A stretch of DNA of 64,000 nt, taken from Candidatus Enterococcus testudinis. Lineage in GTDB: Bacteria; Bacillota; Bacilli; Lactobacillales; Enterococcaceae. The stretch is taken from assembly GCF_002140915.1 (NCBI RefSeq), contig NZ_NGKU01000001.1, positions 1,013,095 to 1,077,094 on the forward strand, given 5' to 3'. The translations under genes were made by a program, and so were the position numbers. The notes under the pieces are model-generated. The model saw only the letters and a list, made by a program, of their open reading frames with translations. It was not told where the DNA came from and did no database searches. Positions 1 to 7,960 of the stretch are shown here, piece after piece. Numbering within the stretch: position 1 is the first letter of the stretch; every line of letters starts with the position of its first letter.

Positions 1-215
1 ACCACGACCGTGCAATACTACACCTGAATGACAGCAAGTCTTCTTGTTCATTGTAACACAATTGATTACTTCGTTTAGTCAAAATTCTGAATATTTTTCA
101 TAATCGTATAATTCTGTTCGTATATTTGACTAAAATCGAACGAAAATTTGTCTTTTTTCTCTTGTTCGCTTGAAAACCTTTCCATTTTCCGCTGCACTAG
201 TTCCAGAATAGAAAC

Positions 216-466
216 CAAAAAAATAGGCACCTCATATTCCTGTTCGAGCAGGTTTACAAGGCCCTGATCAGTCACCCCCTAAGAACGATTGACCAATCAA
301 GTTGCCATAGTTGACGCATTGCATCAACGTGTTTCTTGTACCCAAAATCTGTCTTCATTTCTTGTGTCTTTGCTAGATTTTGGCTTTTTATTGAGAAATT
401 TTCAAGGGATGTAAGACGCTTTTTTCGCTATGTCAAAGGCATTGGACAATCTTGTTTGATGTCTTT
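216..466 (-). ncRNA. candidate structured RNA, copy 1
   Basis: This stretch is a diverged duplicate of 37687-37945. Read on the minus strand, both copies share several blocks (TGTCCAAT.CCTTTGACATAG, AAACACGTTGA, TGGCAACTTGATTGGTCAA, GTGACTGATCAGGGC) and end in a hairpin followed by a T-rich tract (plus-strand 217-263). A second hairpin at 310-328 (GTTGATGC, loop AAT, GCGTCAAC) is replaced in the other copy by a different sequence that still pairs. A TATAAT lies at 478-473 on the minus strand, which would place the start near 466. Reading frames are not kept between copies, so an RNA fits better than a peptide. The family is not recognised and both ends are estimates. Confidence 0.5.
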
Positions 467-480
467 TTTGTCATTATAAT
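452..480 (+). promoter_or_regulatory. possible promoter for the BspA-WxL gene
   Basis: TTGTTT at 452-457 and TATAAT at 475-480 are 17 bp apart, giving a leader of about 90 nt before 580. The ATTATAAT core is palindromic, so it may also serve the minus-strand RNA candidate. Confidence 0.4.
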
Positions 481-579
481 GTGTTTACTTATTTATTTCT
501 GATAATAAATAGACCTTGAAAGAGAAATGTTGTAAAATTATTTTAAGGATAACAGGATAATAAATAAAAGGAGGCTTAA

Positions 580-2355
580 ATGAACAAACAACAGCTATCC
601 ACTTTTATGATCGTGCTTTGTATGTCAGTCGGTCTGTTGCTGGGGGCTTATTCTAGTGCGCATACTGCATATGCTACAACCGTTGATACGACGTCAAACA
701 CTACCGCAGAAATAGAAGGCGTGTGGGGGACTGTTGATTGGACATGGGATAGTGAAACAGCCACCATTGTCTTATATGGCGGAGACATGGGTGAAGTAGA
801 TGATGCACCATGGCGCACCTACACAAATGTCCAAACCATCGACGTAAGAGCTACGATCAAATTTCCCATAAATGCCAATTATATGTTCAGAACCAACAAT
901 GAATATGTTCATCCCACACCCACTGGAGGATTAGTTGCATTGGAACGCGTGATTGGTGCGGACTATTTTGACTTTTCTGAAACGACACAGATTGATTATC
1001 TCTTTCAAGGTGCCACGAATTTGAAAGAAATAGACACCCGCAAGTGGGATCTCAAACACATGACGCGGATCAACAGTCTATTCAACAATTGCTGGTCATT
1101 GGCATCTGTCGATGTGTTAAATTGGGATGTGACGAATGTGGTAAATATGGGGCATATGATGTTTAGAACCTATGCTTTAACGGACTTTGATATGTCGAAT
1201 TGGCAAGCAAAAAATGTGTTGTATATTGACAATATGTTTCACGATGCAACTGCGATTGAAGCGTTGGATTTTACGGGTTTTGATACCAGCAAAGTCATCA
1301 ATTCAGCCAATCTTTTCACCAATACAGATGCATTGCGCGTCCTCAAACTAGGCGAAAATAGTTTGTTTACGAATCAAGTTGACTTGCCAGAAGTTGATTT
1401 AGATGACACCTATAGTGGCAAATGGGTCTATAATCAAGATCTTGCAGGTGATTATTTTCCTTTGCCTTGTGAACATGTTACCAGCTGGGATCTGATGAAT
1501 ACCTACGATGGAACAAAAGCAGGTGAGTATGTCTGGGCGCCCATGGTTACCGTCGACATCCATTTTATTGCTGCTGAAACATCGGAAAATTTGATTCCTT
1601 CTGAAACCATCAGAGGGCCGGCGCTCTCTCATCAGGATTATTATCCGCCAGAGATTTTTGGCTGGTCACGGGGGTCTTTGGCTGCACCTTACTATACGAT
1701 GATCATGGGCAGAAGGGAAGATGCAACGGGCCATCCGGTGGGAGAACAGCAAACGTTCACAATCACCTATTATTTGCCTTGGTACAGTATCCATGACCCT
1801 GTCATGCCTGAAGAGACGATTTGGCCCATAGAGATTCCCGATAGTCCCGTGGATCAAAGAAGTTTGAATATTGATTACGCATCAAATTTACAATTTGGGA
1901 TAGGCAAAATAGCCAACGATCGAAAGGTGTATCATGCGCATGCGCTGGCAGTTGCATCCGACAAAGAGGCACCAACGCCGAATTTCGTACAAGTGACGGA
2001 CTATTCACCTTCAGCACCGGGTTGGCAATTATCAGTTAGACAAAAAAATCAATTTGTGACAAAGGACAATGATGAACTAGTCGGCGCGGCCCTTTCCTTT
2101 GACAACATCGAAATGATCAGTGTTCATGACAAGGAAGCACCGTCCCACTTTGAGTCATCCGTTCATTTGACACCTGCCTACAAACAAACACTGATCAAAG
2201 CCCAAACAGGTGAAGGATTGGGTACTTGGATCTATCGGTTCGGGAATGAAGAAAGTGCCGAAGAGAGTGTCCATTTGGAAGTACCGGACCATGCGATCGT
2301 TTTGACAAAAGAATACACGACAGCATTGATCTGGACGATCGAAATGGTTCCCTGA
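580..2355 (+). CDS. WxL-domain surface protein with BspA-type repeats
   Basis: This is a secreted protein predicted to bind peptidoglycan non-covalently through its C-terminal WxL domain. An AAAGGAGG site precedes the ATG. Residues 1-33 form a signal peptide. Residues about 85-290 hold BspA/DUF285-type leucine-rich repeats with recurring 'LxxxDxxxWDxxxxxxMxxMF' spacing. Residues about 320-405 resemble a MucBP-like strand domain. The WxL domain runs from about 430 to the end, with the first motif at W482 (GWQLSVRQ) and a second motif (ALIWTIEMVP) that departs slightly from the usual TLTWTL. BspA repeats occur in adhesins, so host or surface attachment is an inference. The gene is monocistronic, with a terminator directly after it. 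Confidence 0.85.
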   Translation: MNKQQLSTFMIVLCMSVGLLLGAYSSAHTAYATTVDTTSNTTAEIEGVWGTVDWTWDSETATIVLYGGDMGEVDDAPWRTYTNVQTIDVRATIKFPINANYMFRTNNEYVHPTPTGGLVALERVIGADYFDFSETTQIDYLFQGATNLKEIDTRKWDLKHMTRINSLFNNCWSLASVDVLNWDVTNVVNMGHMMFRTYALTDFDMSNWQAKNVLYIDNMFHDATAIEALDFTGFDTSKVINSANLFTNTDALRVLKLGENSLFTNQVDLPEVDLDDTYSGKWVYNQDLAGDYFPLPCEHVTSWDLMNTYDGTKAGEYVWAPMVTVDIHFIAAETSENLIPSETIRGPALSHQDYYPPEIFGWSRGSLAAPYYTMIMGRREDATGHPVGEQQTFTITYYLPWYSIHDPVMPEETIWPIEIPDSPVDQRSLNIDYASNLQFGIGKIANDRKVYHAHALAVASDKEAPTPNFVQVTDYSPSAPGWQLSVRQKNQFVTKDNDELVGAALSFDNIEMISVHDKEAPSHFESSVHLTPAYKQTLIKAQTGEGLGTWIYRFGNEESAEESVHLEVPDHAIVLTKEYTTALIWTIEMVP

Positions 2356-2373
2356 GCATTGTACGTGAATGAC

Positions 2374-2412
2374 AAGTATGTGAAAAGAAGTTGTTTTCAC
2401 ATACTTTTTTTG
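2374..2412 (+). terminator. intrinsic terminator
   Basis: A 13-bp stem (AAGTATGTGAAAA / TTTTCACATACTT) with a 7-nt loop is followed by a run of T, directly after the BspA-WxL gene. Confidence 0.85.
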
Positions 2413-2722
2413 TCTTGATCATAGGCAATGACTTCCTTGGGTCAATCGTCAGAATCCTTATCTATCAAGGGTTAAACCTTTTTTTCGGAGGGATGAGAAA
2501 TAATAGACTTTAAAAAAATAACTGACATTGTTATTGTTTAATACAAGAATACTACCTGTTGTTTTATAAATATGATGGAAAGAGGGAATAGCGATGAACG
2601 AAGCTAGTTGGGTGCATTAGATAAAGAATTGAGTTGGTATGCATAGGTAGATTGACGTAAGGATGGCGGATGGACGTGCAGCGTAATACAGGATGAATTT
2701 TTTTGAGAGGAAACGTTTCTAA
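2413..2722. other. intergenic stretch, little visible
   Basis: There is no convincing gene here. An 8-codon frame with a GAGGG site (ATG at 2594, peptide MNEASWVH) is too short to claim. GAGAGGAAACG just before 2723 is the probable ribosome binding site of the next gene. Confidence 0.4.
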
Positions 2723-3160
2723 ATGAATGAACTTATAGTTGAATCAACAAAAGATTACTTGCTATTGATGCGTAGCGGCATAGATATAACCAGTCTGAAA
2801 GACAAATCAGAGAGGTTATATGCGTATTGGTGTACATTAGAACAACGGATTATCCAAATTACCGAACAGATCAACGAGGACAATTTGTGGTACAACCTCT
2901 GTGAATTGATCGATCTGGATTCGAAACTCTGTATCGTGAAAAGTTTATATGCTGAAAAAGAAAAATCCGGTTTTTTTGATACGATCTCATATGAAGAAAT
3001 CATTGAATTTAGCCATACAGATTCAGGCTATTATAACCATGAAATGTGTGGATACAACTTGAAAGAACAAGGCCATACATCGATGATCTTTTTTGCTAGC
3101 AACATCGCTGCCAGCAAACGGATCTTCCAAAAGGAGCGTCAAGAACAGACGAGTGCGTAA
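2723..3160 (+). CDS. hypothetical protein, 145 residues
   Basis: I do not recognise this protein. It has no signal peptide and no membrane segment, so it is probably cytoplasmic. It is mainly charged and helical in look, with four cysteines. The start is supported by GAGAGG about 9 nt upstream. It stands alone between two surface-protein genes, with a terminator region after it. Codon use looks like its neighbours. A link to the surface proteins is only by position. Confidence 0.6.
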   Translation: MNELIVESTKDYLLLMRSGIDITSLKDKSERLYAYWCTLEQRIIQITEQINEDNLWYNLCELIDLDSKLCIVKSLYAEKEKSGFFDTISYEEIIEFSHTDSGYYNHEMCGYNLKEQGHTSMIFFASNIAASKRIFQKERQEQTSA

Positions 3161-3217
3161 GCATCAAAAGTTTTATTTATTTGTGTTAATAACCTTTCCC
3201 CAAAGGCTATTATAAAA

Positions 3218-3251
3218 AAAGATATAACACAAGATCAATCGTTATATCTTT
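3218..3251. repeat. inverted repeat, 11-bp arms
   Basis: AAAGATATAAC and GTTATATCTTT flank a 12-nt loop just after the hypothetical gene. It could be a weak terminator or an RNA stability element. Confidence 0.5.
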
Positions 3252-3262
3252 CCTACTTGCAT

Positions 3263-3313
3263 AAGACACGCGAAGAGATTTTTTCTTCACGTGTCTTGTG
3301 TTTTTTTATTTTT
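3263..3313 (+). terminator. intrinsic terminator
   Basis: The stem AAGACACG.GAAGA / TCTTC.CGTGTCTT is followed by TTTTTTTATTTTT. Confidence 0.8.
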
Positions 3314-3332
3314 GACTGTTCAGGGCGAGGTG

Positions 3333-3361
3333 TTGACAAAGGGCAAATTTCACAGCATAGC
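3333..3361 (+). promoter_or_regulatory. possible promoter of the beta-helix protein gene
   Basis: TTGACA at 3333-3338 is followed after 17 bp by a weak CATAGC. The strong -35 with a poor -10 could point to activator dependence, but this is inference. Confidence 0.3.
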
Positions 3362-3434
3362 GAAAAAATAACTTTGTTTCTATAACGTGAATTGTTTAAT
3401 CTGAAAACTATCAAAGGAATGGAGGAATCAAGAA

Positions 3435-4604
3435 ATGAAAAATGTACGGTTACTTAGTACGGTTGTTTTGGGCGGTATGTTATTATTGTCACCATTATCA
3501 ACAGTAGATGCATCAGCTCAAGTCACGACACAAGCACAATCTGTGAACGTAGTAGATGAGGTCAATGGAATTATTTTGAACGATGGGGAAACATTGAGCG
3601 ATTATGGCAATACCATCACAACGAGTTCGGGAGAAGAAGTGTTGCAAGATGCATCAGGGCGTTCTTCAGTGGCAGCGACATCCACATCGACTGTAAAAAC
3701 GTGGGTTGCTTTTCGGACAGCGGTCAATAATTCGAATGTCGGTGTGATCAATGTTGCTTGTAGCTTCAATAGCAGCTTGCTGAAATTAAATACCGTGAAT
3801 CGACCATTGGTCATCAATTTTATCAACAATTCAACGATCAATATGAATGACAACCATTCATTGCATGTGGGATACGGCGGCTCTGTGACTTTCATGTCGA
3901 ACTCAACTGCACCAATCATTACCAACGGCAACCAAGTCAAACAGCCATTCGTTCAAGGTGACTGGGGGTCAAATGTGACTTTCTCAGGCAATGTTGTTGT
4001 TGGAAATACCAATACACAATCTCGCCAACATCCATTTATCCGCACAGCAGGGTCGATCCAGATTCCTTCGGGGTCAAATGTGGTGATGAATGAAGCAATC
4101 GAAACCAATCAATTGAACATTATCAACTACGGTCAGTTGACTGTACGCGCCAATTTATTGACACCAATTGAAATCACGACAAATGGCCGTTTGAATGCGG
4201 GACAATATAGCTCGTTGATTGCAAGCCACAGCGGGGCCAATCCAGTGATTCGTATGGCGGGTTCTGGGTATTTCTTGATCGATAACCCTTATCAGATCCA
4301 CTTGGCACAAACAGGTACTGGTGCAATGTACAGTCCATTGGTACAAGCATTGGGAACGAATATCCAAATCAATGCAGCAAGAAATGCCTTCTGGGCCAAC
4401 AATAATTTCGGTTGGTCACCGTCACAATATTGGAGTCCATATTTGCAAGCGCAATTGACCGGTGTCAACGGCAGCCAAGTGCTTCAATCGAACTTGGCCA
4501 GTTTCTCGCAAAACTTCATGGGCTTCCAAGCTTATAGAGAGTATACGGCAGGTACGGGCGCGCCGCAATATACGGATACATTCCCACTAACAGAATCACG
4601 CTAA
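3435..4604 (+). CDS. secreted beta-helix / pectate-lyase-like adhesive protein
   Basis: The 389-residue protein starts with a clear signal peptide (residues 1-27, ending VDASAQ) after a GGAGGAATC ribosome binding site. The rest is rich in Asn, Ser, Thr and Val with regular short strands (residues about 90-300, for example the NVTFSGNVVVGN type), typical of the pectate-lyase-like adhesive region found at the N-terminus of large WxL proteins. Here no WxL domain, LPXTG motif or membrane anchor follows, so how it stays on the cell, if it does, is unclear. It is monocistronic and ends at a strong bidirectional terminator facing the Mga-like gene. It may be an independent secreted protein or a truncated relative of the 9064-14067 protein. 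Confidence 0.7.
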   Translation: MKNVRLLSTVVLGGMLLLSPLSTVDASAQVTTQAQSVNVVDEVNGIILNDGETLSDYGNTITTSSGEEVLQDASGRSSVAATSTSTVKTWVAFRTAVNNSNVGVINVACSFNSSLLKLNTVNRPLVINFINNSTINMNDNHSLHVGYGGSVTFMSNSTAPIITNGNQVKQPFVQGDWGSNVTFSGNVVVGNTNTQSRQHPFIRTAGSIQIPSGSNVVMNEAIETNQLNIINYGQLTVRANLLTPIEITTNGRLNAGQYSSLIASHSGANPVIRMAGSGYFLIDNPYQIHLAQTGTGAMYSPLVQALGTNIQINAARNAFWANNNFGWSPSQYWSPYLQAQLTGVNGSQVLQSNLASFSQNFMGFQAYREYTAGTGAPQYTDTFPLTESR

Positions 4605-4638
4605 ACACACACGTTAAATAATCACACCTCACTCATCA

Positions 4639-4678
4639 AAAACGCCATTGCAAAATACTTGCAAAGGCGTTTTTTTTT
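4639..4678. terminator. bidirectional terminator
   Basis: AACGCC.TTGCAA / TTGCAA.GGCGTT with T8 on the plus strand and T5 on the minus strand separates two convergent genes. Confidence 0.85.
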
Positions 4679-4684
4679 GGTAGC

Positions 4685-6205
4685 TTATTCTGTTTGTTGA
4701 TAGTAATCGGTGTGTGCTTTATCAACGATCTGATATTGATTCATGATTTTGGGATTTAGTTGTTTGATCAAGCGATTCCAATCAGCTGCATCCGGGATCG
4801 TCTTGAACAAGAGACAGTCAGTCACCTCTCTAAATTCACTCATATGTTCAGGATAATTGGTGATCAGCAAATCAATTTGATTGTCGATCAGATAGGAACG
4901 ATTGACTTCACCAGAATCTGGATAAAAGAGCTGATGGTGTCCACTGAAGTACTTATAGGACAAGGCTTCGATAAACTGGGTGATATTGTTGTTGCCTTCG
5001 AAGATAAAGGCGATATGCTGTGTTTGTTTCCAATATCTGAGGCGAATCGTTTCAATATAAATGACCAAGTTGGAACAAAAATCAGTCAGATAGGTTTTGG
5101 AAAAAATAGCCAAATAGTGGGCATTTTGCGCGAGAAATTCGTAATAATGCAAGAATTCATCTGGGAAAATTTGTTGGATGAATATATTGATGTCCTCAGT
5201 ATTGCGATTGGCCGAGACAGACATACATTCTTTGAGTTTTGCTGTGGTAAAAAAAGACTCCAAAAAAATAAGATCGCGTTTATCATGCTGAGGCGACAGT
5301 GCCAGAAGCTGCGCAAAGTCAGTAGTCAACGCGCCAATCCGTGACCAATGGTTATAGGACAAGCAGAATTTCTGTTCAATCGTGATGTTGCTTAATTTTC
5401 GTTGGGTAATAATACTCACAAACAAAAAGATCAACTCATTTTCCGAAAGTTTGAAGTCGTAGTACTTATCGATCACTATATTGATTTGTTGAAAATGAAA
5501 CAACTGGACACTATGTCTCAGAGCATGATGCAATTCCTCGTTGATTTCAACCGTATTTCCTTGGATAAACCGTTCCAGAGTGATGTAGAGGAGATAGGTA
5601 TATAAGGAGAAGGACGTGTTTTGATAGCTTTCGTTTTCGAATAAACTACTCATTTCATTGACCGCTTGTTGGGCAGCTAGTGAGGGGAATACAGTGTGAG
5701 GGGTAATATCTGACTCGTAAAACAACGTGCAAAAGAACTTGCGTATATCGGCTTCATTTCCAATGATATTGACTGGATCAAGGCTTAGTGTTAGGTCGAA
5801 GTGATTCAGCTGGTCTTGAAGATTGCTGATATATTTCGCCAATGTTTTTTTTGACAGATAGAGTCGTTCCGCCCATTCATCCAAAGGCAGTAATTCTGAA
5901 AAAAAGATGCTTTCAAGGATGATAAATAAAGGCTCATTGGACAGCAACGATGCTTTTTTCTCTTCATAGACTGTCAAGGACAATGGCGTAAACACATAGC
6001 CATGATGGGTAGACTTCAGCAGGATGGCATCTCGGAAATAGTCACGAATGAGATGGATATCTTTCCCAATCGTTCTTGATGTACTATGAGAAATCTCTGC
6101 CAATTCCGTCGCGCTGCAGACTGTGCTTTTTTCAAGGGTATTCAACATCTGCAACCATCGGGCAGTTGTTTTATTGGTCACAAAATGTAATTGGAAATTT
6201 TTCAA
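4685..6205 (-). CDS. Mga-family transcriptional regulator
   Basis: This 506-residue regulator has an N-terminal Mga-type HTH (residues about 10-60), a second helical DNA-binding region (about 85-150), a PRD-like middle (about 160-370) and an EIIB-like C-terminal domain (about 390-490). It begins at a TTG preceded by TAGGAG; the paralogue at 14196-15701 begins with the same MKNFQL residues at its own TTG. Mga-type proteins activate surface-protein genes in streptococci and enterococci. Its divergent position 400 bp from the WxL operon makes control of that operon likely, but this is inference. PRD-like regions suggest a link to PTS phosphorylation. Confidence 0.8.
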   Translation of the reverse strand: MKNFQLHFVTNKTTARWLQMLNTLEKSTVCSATELAEISHSTSRTIGKDIHLIRDYFRDAILLKSTHHGYVFTPLSLTVYEEKKASLLSNEPLFIILESIFFSELLPLDEWAERLYLSKKTLAKYISNLQDQLNHFDLTLSLDPVNIIGNEADIRKFFCTLFYESDITPHTVFPSLAAQQAVNEMSSLFENESYQNTSFSLYTYLLYITLERFIQGNTVEINEELHHALRHSVQLFHFQQINIVIDKYYDFKLSENELIFLFVSIITQRKLSNITIEQKFCLSYNHWSRIGALTTDFAQLLALSPQHDKRDLIFLESFFTTAKLKECMSVSANRNTEDINIFIQQIFPDEFLHYYEFLAQNAHYLAIFSKTYLTDFCSNLVIYIETIRLRYWKQTQHIAFIFEGNNNITQFIEALSYKYFSGHHQLFYPDSGEVNRSYLIDNQIDLLITNYPEHMSEFREVTDCLLFKTIPDAADWNRLIKQLNPKIMNQYQIVDKAHTDYYQQTE

Positions 6206-6280
6206 TAGCCAAACTCCTATATCTTCAAATGGAATATTAGTGTTATTTTAAATCCGTTTTTCTTATTAAAATCTACTATA

Positions 6281-6309
6281 ATTATAGCAAATCAGTTCAA
6301 GGGTCTAAA
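6281..6309 (-). promoter_or_regulatory. probable promoter of the Mga-like gene
   Basis: On the minus strand TTTAGA (6309-6304) is followed after 17 bp by TATAAT (6286-6281). Confidence 0.5.
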
Positions 6310-6378
6310 CTTATGTAATTGCATAGTAGCGTGAAAATTCTTATTTGATAAGGTGTTTATAAATCTTTAAATTAATAA

Positions 6379-6464
6379 GTGTAAATAGTATAACTACTGT
6401 TTTAGCTTATGAATAGCTTATGCGGTTTATGTTATTTTTTAAATGGTGGTTTATTATATTACGG
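6379..6464 (+). repeat. 86-bp direct repeat, upstream copy (artefact)
   Basis: This is identical to 6503-6588. The two copies touch the two sides of a Tn5 mosaic-end palindrome, so the duplication was probably created in library preparation or assembly. Confidence 0.9.
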
Positions 6465-6502
6465 CTGTCTCTTATACACATCTAGATGTGTATAAGAGAC
6501 AG
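6465..6502. other. back-to-back Tn5/Nextera mosaic ends (library artefact)
   Basis: CTGTCTCTTATACACATCT is followed directly by its reverse complement. These 19 bp are the hyperactive Tn5 mosaic end used in tagmentation libraries. No transposon lies between them and the flanks are the same 86 bp. The true chromosome probably lacks these 38 bp and one 86-bp copy. Confidence 0.93.
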
Positions 6503-6588
6503 GTGTAAATAGTATAACTACTGTTTTAGCTTATGAATAGCTTATGCGGTTTATGTTATTTTTTAAATGGTGGTTTATTATATTACGG
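6503..6588 (+). repeat. 86-bp direct repeat, downstream copy
   Basis: This copy is continuous with the start of the WxL operon and is probably the genuine upstream region. An in-frame ATG inside it at 6533 has no ribosome binding site. Confidence 0.9.
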
Positions 6589-6613
6589 AATGTGTTTAGT
6601 CAAAGGGGGAAAT

Positions 6614-6991
6614 ATGAATGTGAAAAATAAACTGAGGTGTTTATCTTATGCACTTCTACTATGTTTCGGGGTGATTTTCTGTGCAACACCTGTTTCTGCT
6701 GAGGAACAATCAGCCGTCGAGACCAATGGTATCGTCAGCTTCTATGGCGAGGTGGACTACGAAGGTGATCCAAAGCCAGAACCGCCAGCACCCGAAGTGA
6801 CAACGCCAAAGGATGCGCAACAACAAAAGCAACCTGATGGCGGGCAAAGTACAAAACCCGGCGGGAAATTGCCCCAACTGAATCAAGTTAGCACTCTACT
6901 TTGGTTGGTCGGCATCATCTTTATTTTATTCGTCACACGAAAGATATTGAAGAACAAAAAGAACAATGTCCAATTACAATTATCCAACTAA
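6614..6991 (+). CDS. small cell-wall-anchored protein of the WxL operon (atypical LPXTG)
   Basis: The ATG at 6614 follows AAAGGGGGA. The 125-residue product has a signal peptide (residues 1-30, ending PVSAEE), a Pro/Gln/Lys-rich linker, and a C-terminal sorting-like tail: LPQLN, a hydrophobic stretch of about 17 residues, then RKILKNKKNN. Enterococcal WxL operons usually carry such a small LPXTG protein. Here the sorting motif reads LPQLN, missing the Thr and Gly of the consensus, so it may be a poor sortase substrate or stay as a membrane protein. It is the first gene of a four-gene operon (36 nt to the next). Confidence 0.75.
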   Translation: MNVKNKLRCLSYALLLCFGVIFCATPVSAEEQSAVETNGIVSFYGEVDYEGDPKPEPPAPEVTTPKDAQQQKQPDGGQSTKPGGKLPQLNQVSTLLWLVGIIFILFVTRKILKNKKNNVQLQLSN

Positions 6992-7027
6992 ATAAAAAAT
7001 AAGAACGAACAAAAGGAGAATGAATAG

Positions 7028-7864
7028 ATGAAATTCGTAAAATTAGCAGCAGTAACAGCAATCACAGCAGGTTTAGTAGGTGGCACCATCGTAGCGAGTG
7101 CTGCGGAAGAGACACGGTCATTAGATACAGAAGGTACAGTAGACTTCCGCGAAGCGGACGATGACAACAATGAAACGATCGATCCAGAGCCTGGACCAGA
7201 AGAAGAGATTACGATTCCTGGTACGCAACAAGGTGCATTCGCCCTTGCTTATGTAGGAAATTATGACTTTGGTACACGACCAAATTCAGCATTAAATCAA
7301 AGCTACAATGCGGCAGCTTGGTGGTTCGATATTGATCCAGATTCAGAAGAATATGGAAATCCTGAATGGCCAGAAGGTGAAGAACCTGATTATATTAATG
7401 TGTATGACGGAACAGCTGCACGCGCACACTTCGCGCAAGTTAGAGATTTGCGTTCTGACTTGACTGGATGGAATCTAGCGCTTAAACAAGCTGGCCAATT
7501 TAAGTCGGGTGACAAAGAATTAAAGGGTGCTAAAATTACTTTCCAAAACGGCGTTGCACAAAATACCAGCGGGGAAGTTCCAAATGTTAATAACAATCCT
7601 TTCACTATAGAACCTGAAGAGTCAAGAGTTATTATGAGTACTAAATCGAATGATGAAGGTTTTGGGCTAAGTTCTGTAATGTGGGGAGTAAAAGCAGACC
7701 TTACACTTGATAAAGATGTAACAGGTGGTTTATCTAACCCTAGCGTTCAATTGTCAGTACCAGGCTCTACGCGTACATCAGCAGGAGAAGCATATAAAAC
7801 AACATTAGAATGGACATTACAAAGTGGACCAGAAAATATCGTTGAAGATGAAGATAATATCTAA
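7028..7864 (+). CDS. small WxL-domain cell surface protein
   Basis: This 278-residue secreted protein has a signal peptide (1-25, ending ASAAEE), a short acidic Pro/Glu linker, then a WxL domain over nearly the whole chain. The first motif is W148 (GWNLALKQ) and the second is TTLEWTL near residue 265. AAAGGAG lies 9 nt before the ATG. Small WxL proteins bind peptidoglycan and work with DUF916 and large WxL partners encoded beside them, as here. A terminator hairpin follows it inside the operon, so it is probably the most abundant product. Confidence 0.9.
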   Translation: MKFVKLAAVTAITAGLVGGTIVASAAEETRSLDTEGTVDFREADDDNNETIDPEPGPEEEITIPGTQQGAFALAYVGNYDFGTRPNSALNQSYNAAAWWFDIDPDSEEYGNPEWPEGEEPDYINVYDGTAARAHFAQVRDLRSDLTGWNLALKQAGQFKSGDKELKGAKITFQNGVAQNTSGEVPNVNNNPFTIEPEESRVIMSTKSNDEGFGLSSVMWGVKADLTLDKDVTGGLSNPSVQLSVPGSTRTSAGEAYKTTLEWTLQSGPENIVEDEDNI

Positions 7865-7899
7865 CACACTTTAAGAAATAACCGATGATCAATACACAT

Positions 7900-7938
7900 A
7901 GCAACAGTGCAATGTTCGTTTGCATTGTTGCTTTTTTT
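7900..7938 (+). terminator. intra-operon terminator / attenuator
   Basis: AGCAACA.TGCAA / TTGCA.TGTTGCT with T7 lies between the small WxL gene and the DUF916 gene. No new promoter is obvious, so read-through must supply the downstream genes. Confidence 0.75.
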
Positions 7939-7960
7939 GAAAGGGGAATTTTTTTTTAAC

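Noticed and set aside
75-275. 66-codon minus-strand frame over RNA copy 1
   Set aside because: The duplicate at 37687-37945 does not keep this frame, spacing between blocks changes by 2 nt, and the sequence pairs as a terminator.
211-365. Possible shared peptide (KHV...WQLDWS) in both RNA copies
   Set aside because: One copy has an in-frame stop before it and the part between the blocks varies as a paired stem, so RNA structure explains the conservation better.
4760-5344. 194-codon plus-strand frame
   Set aside because: It is antisense to the well-supported Mga-like gene and has no ribosome binding site or recognisable motif.
6465-6502. 38-bp palindrome as an operator or natural transposon end
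   Set aside because: It is exactly two Tn5 mosaic ends used in Nextera libraries; no element lies between them.
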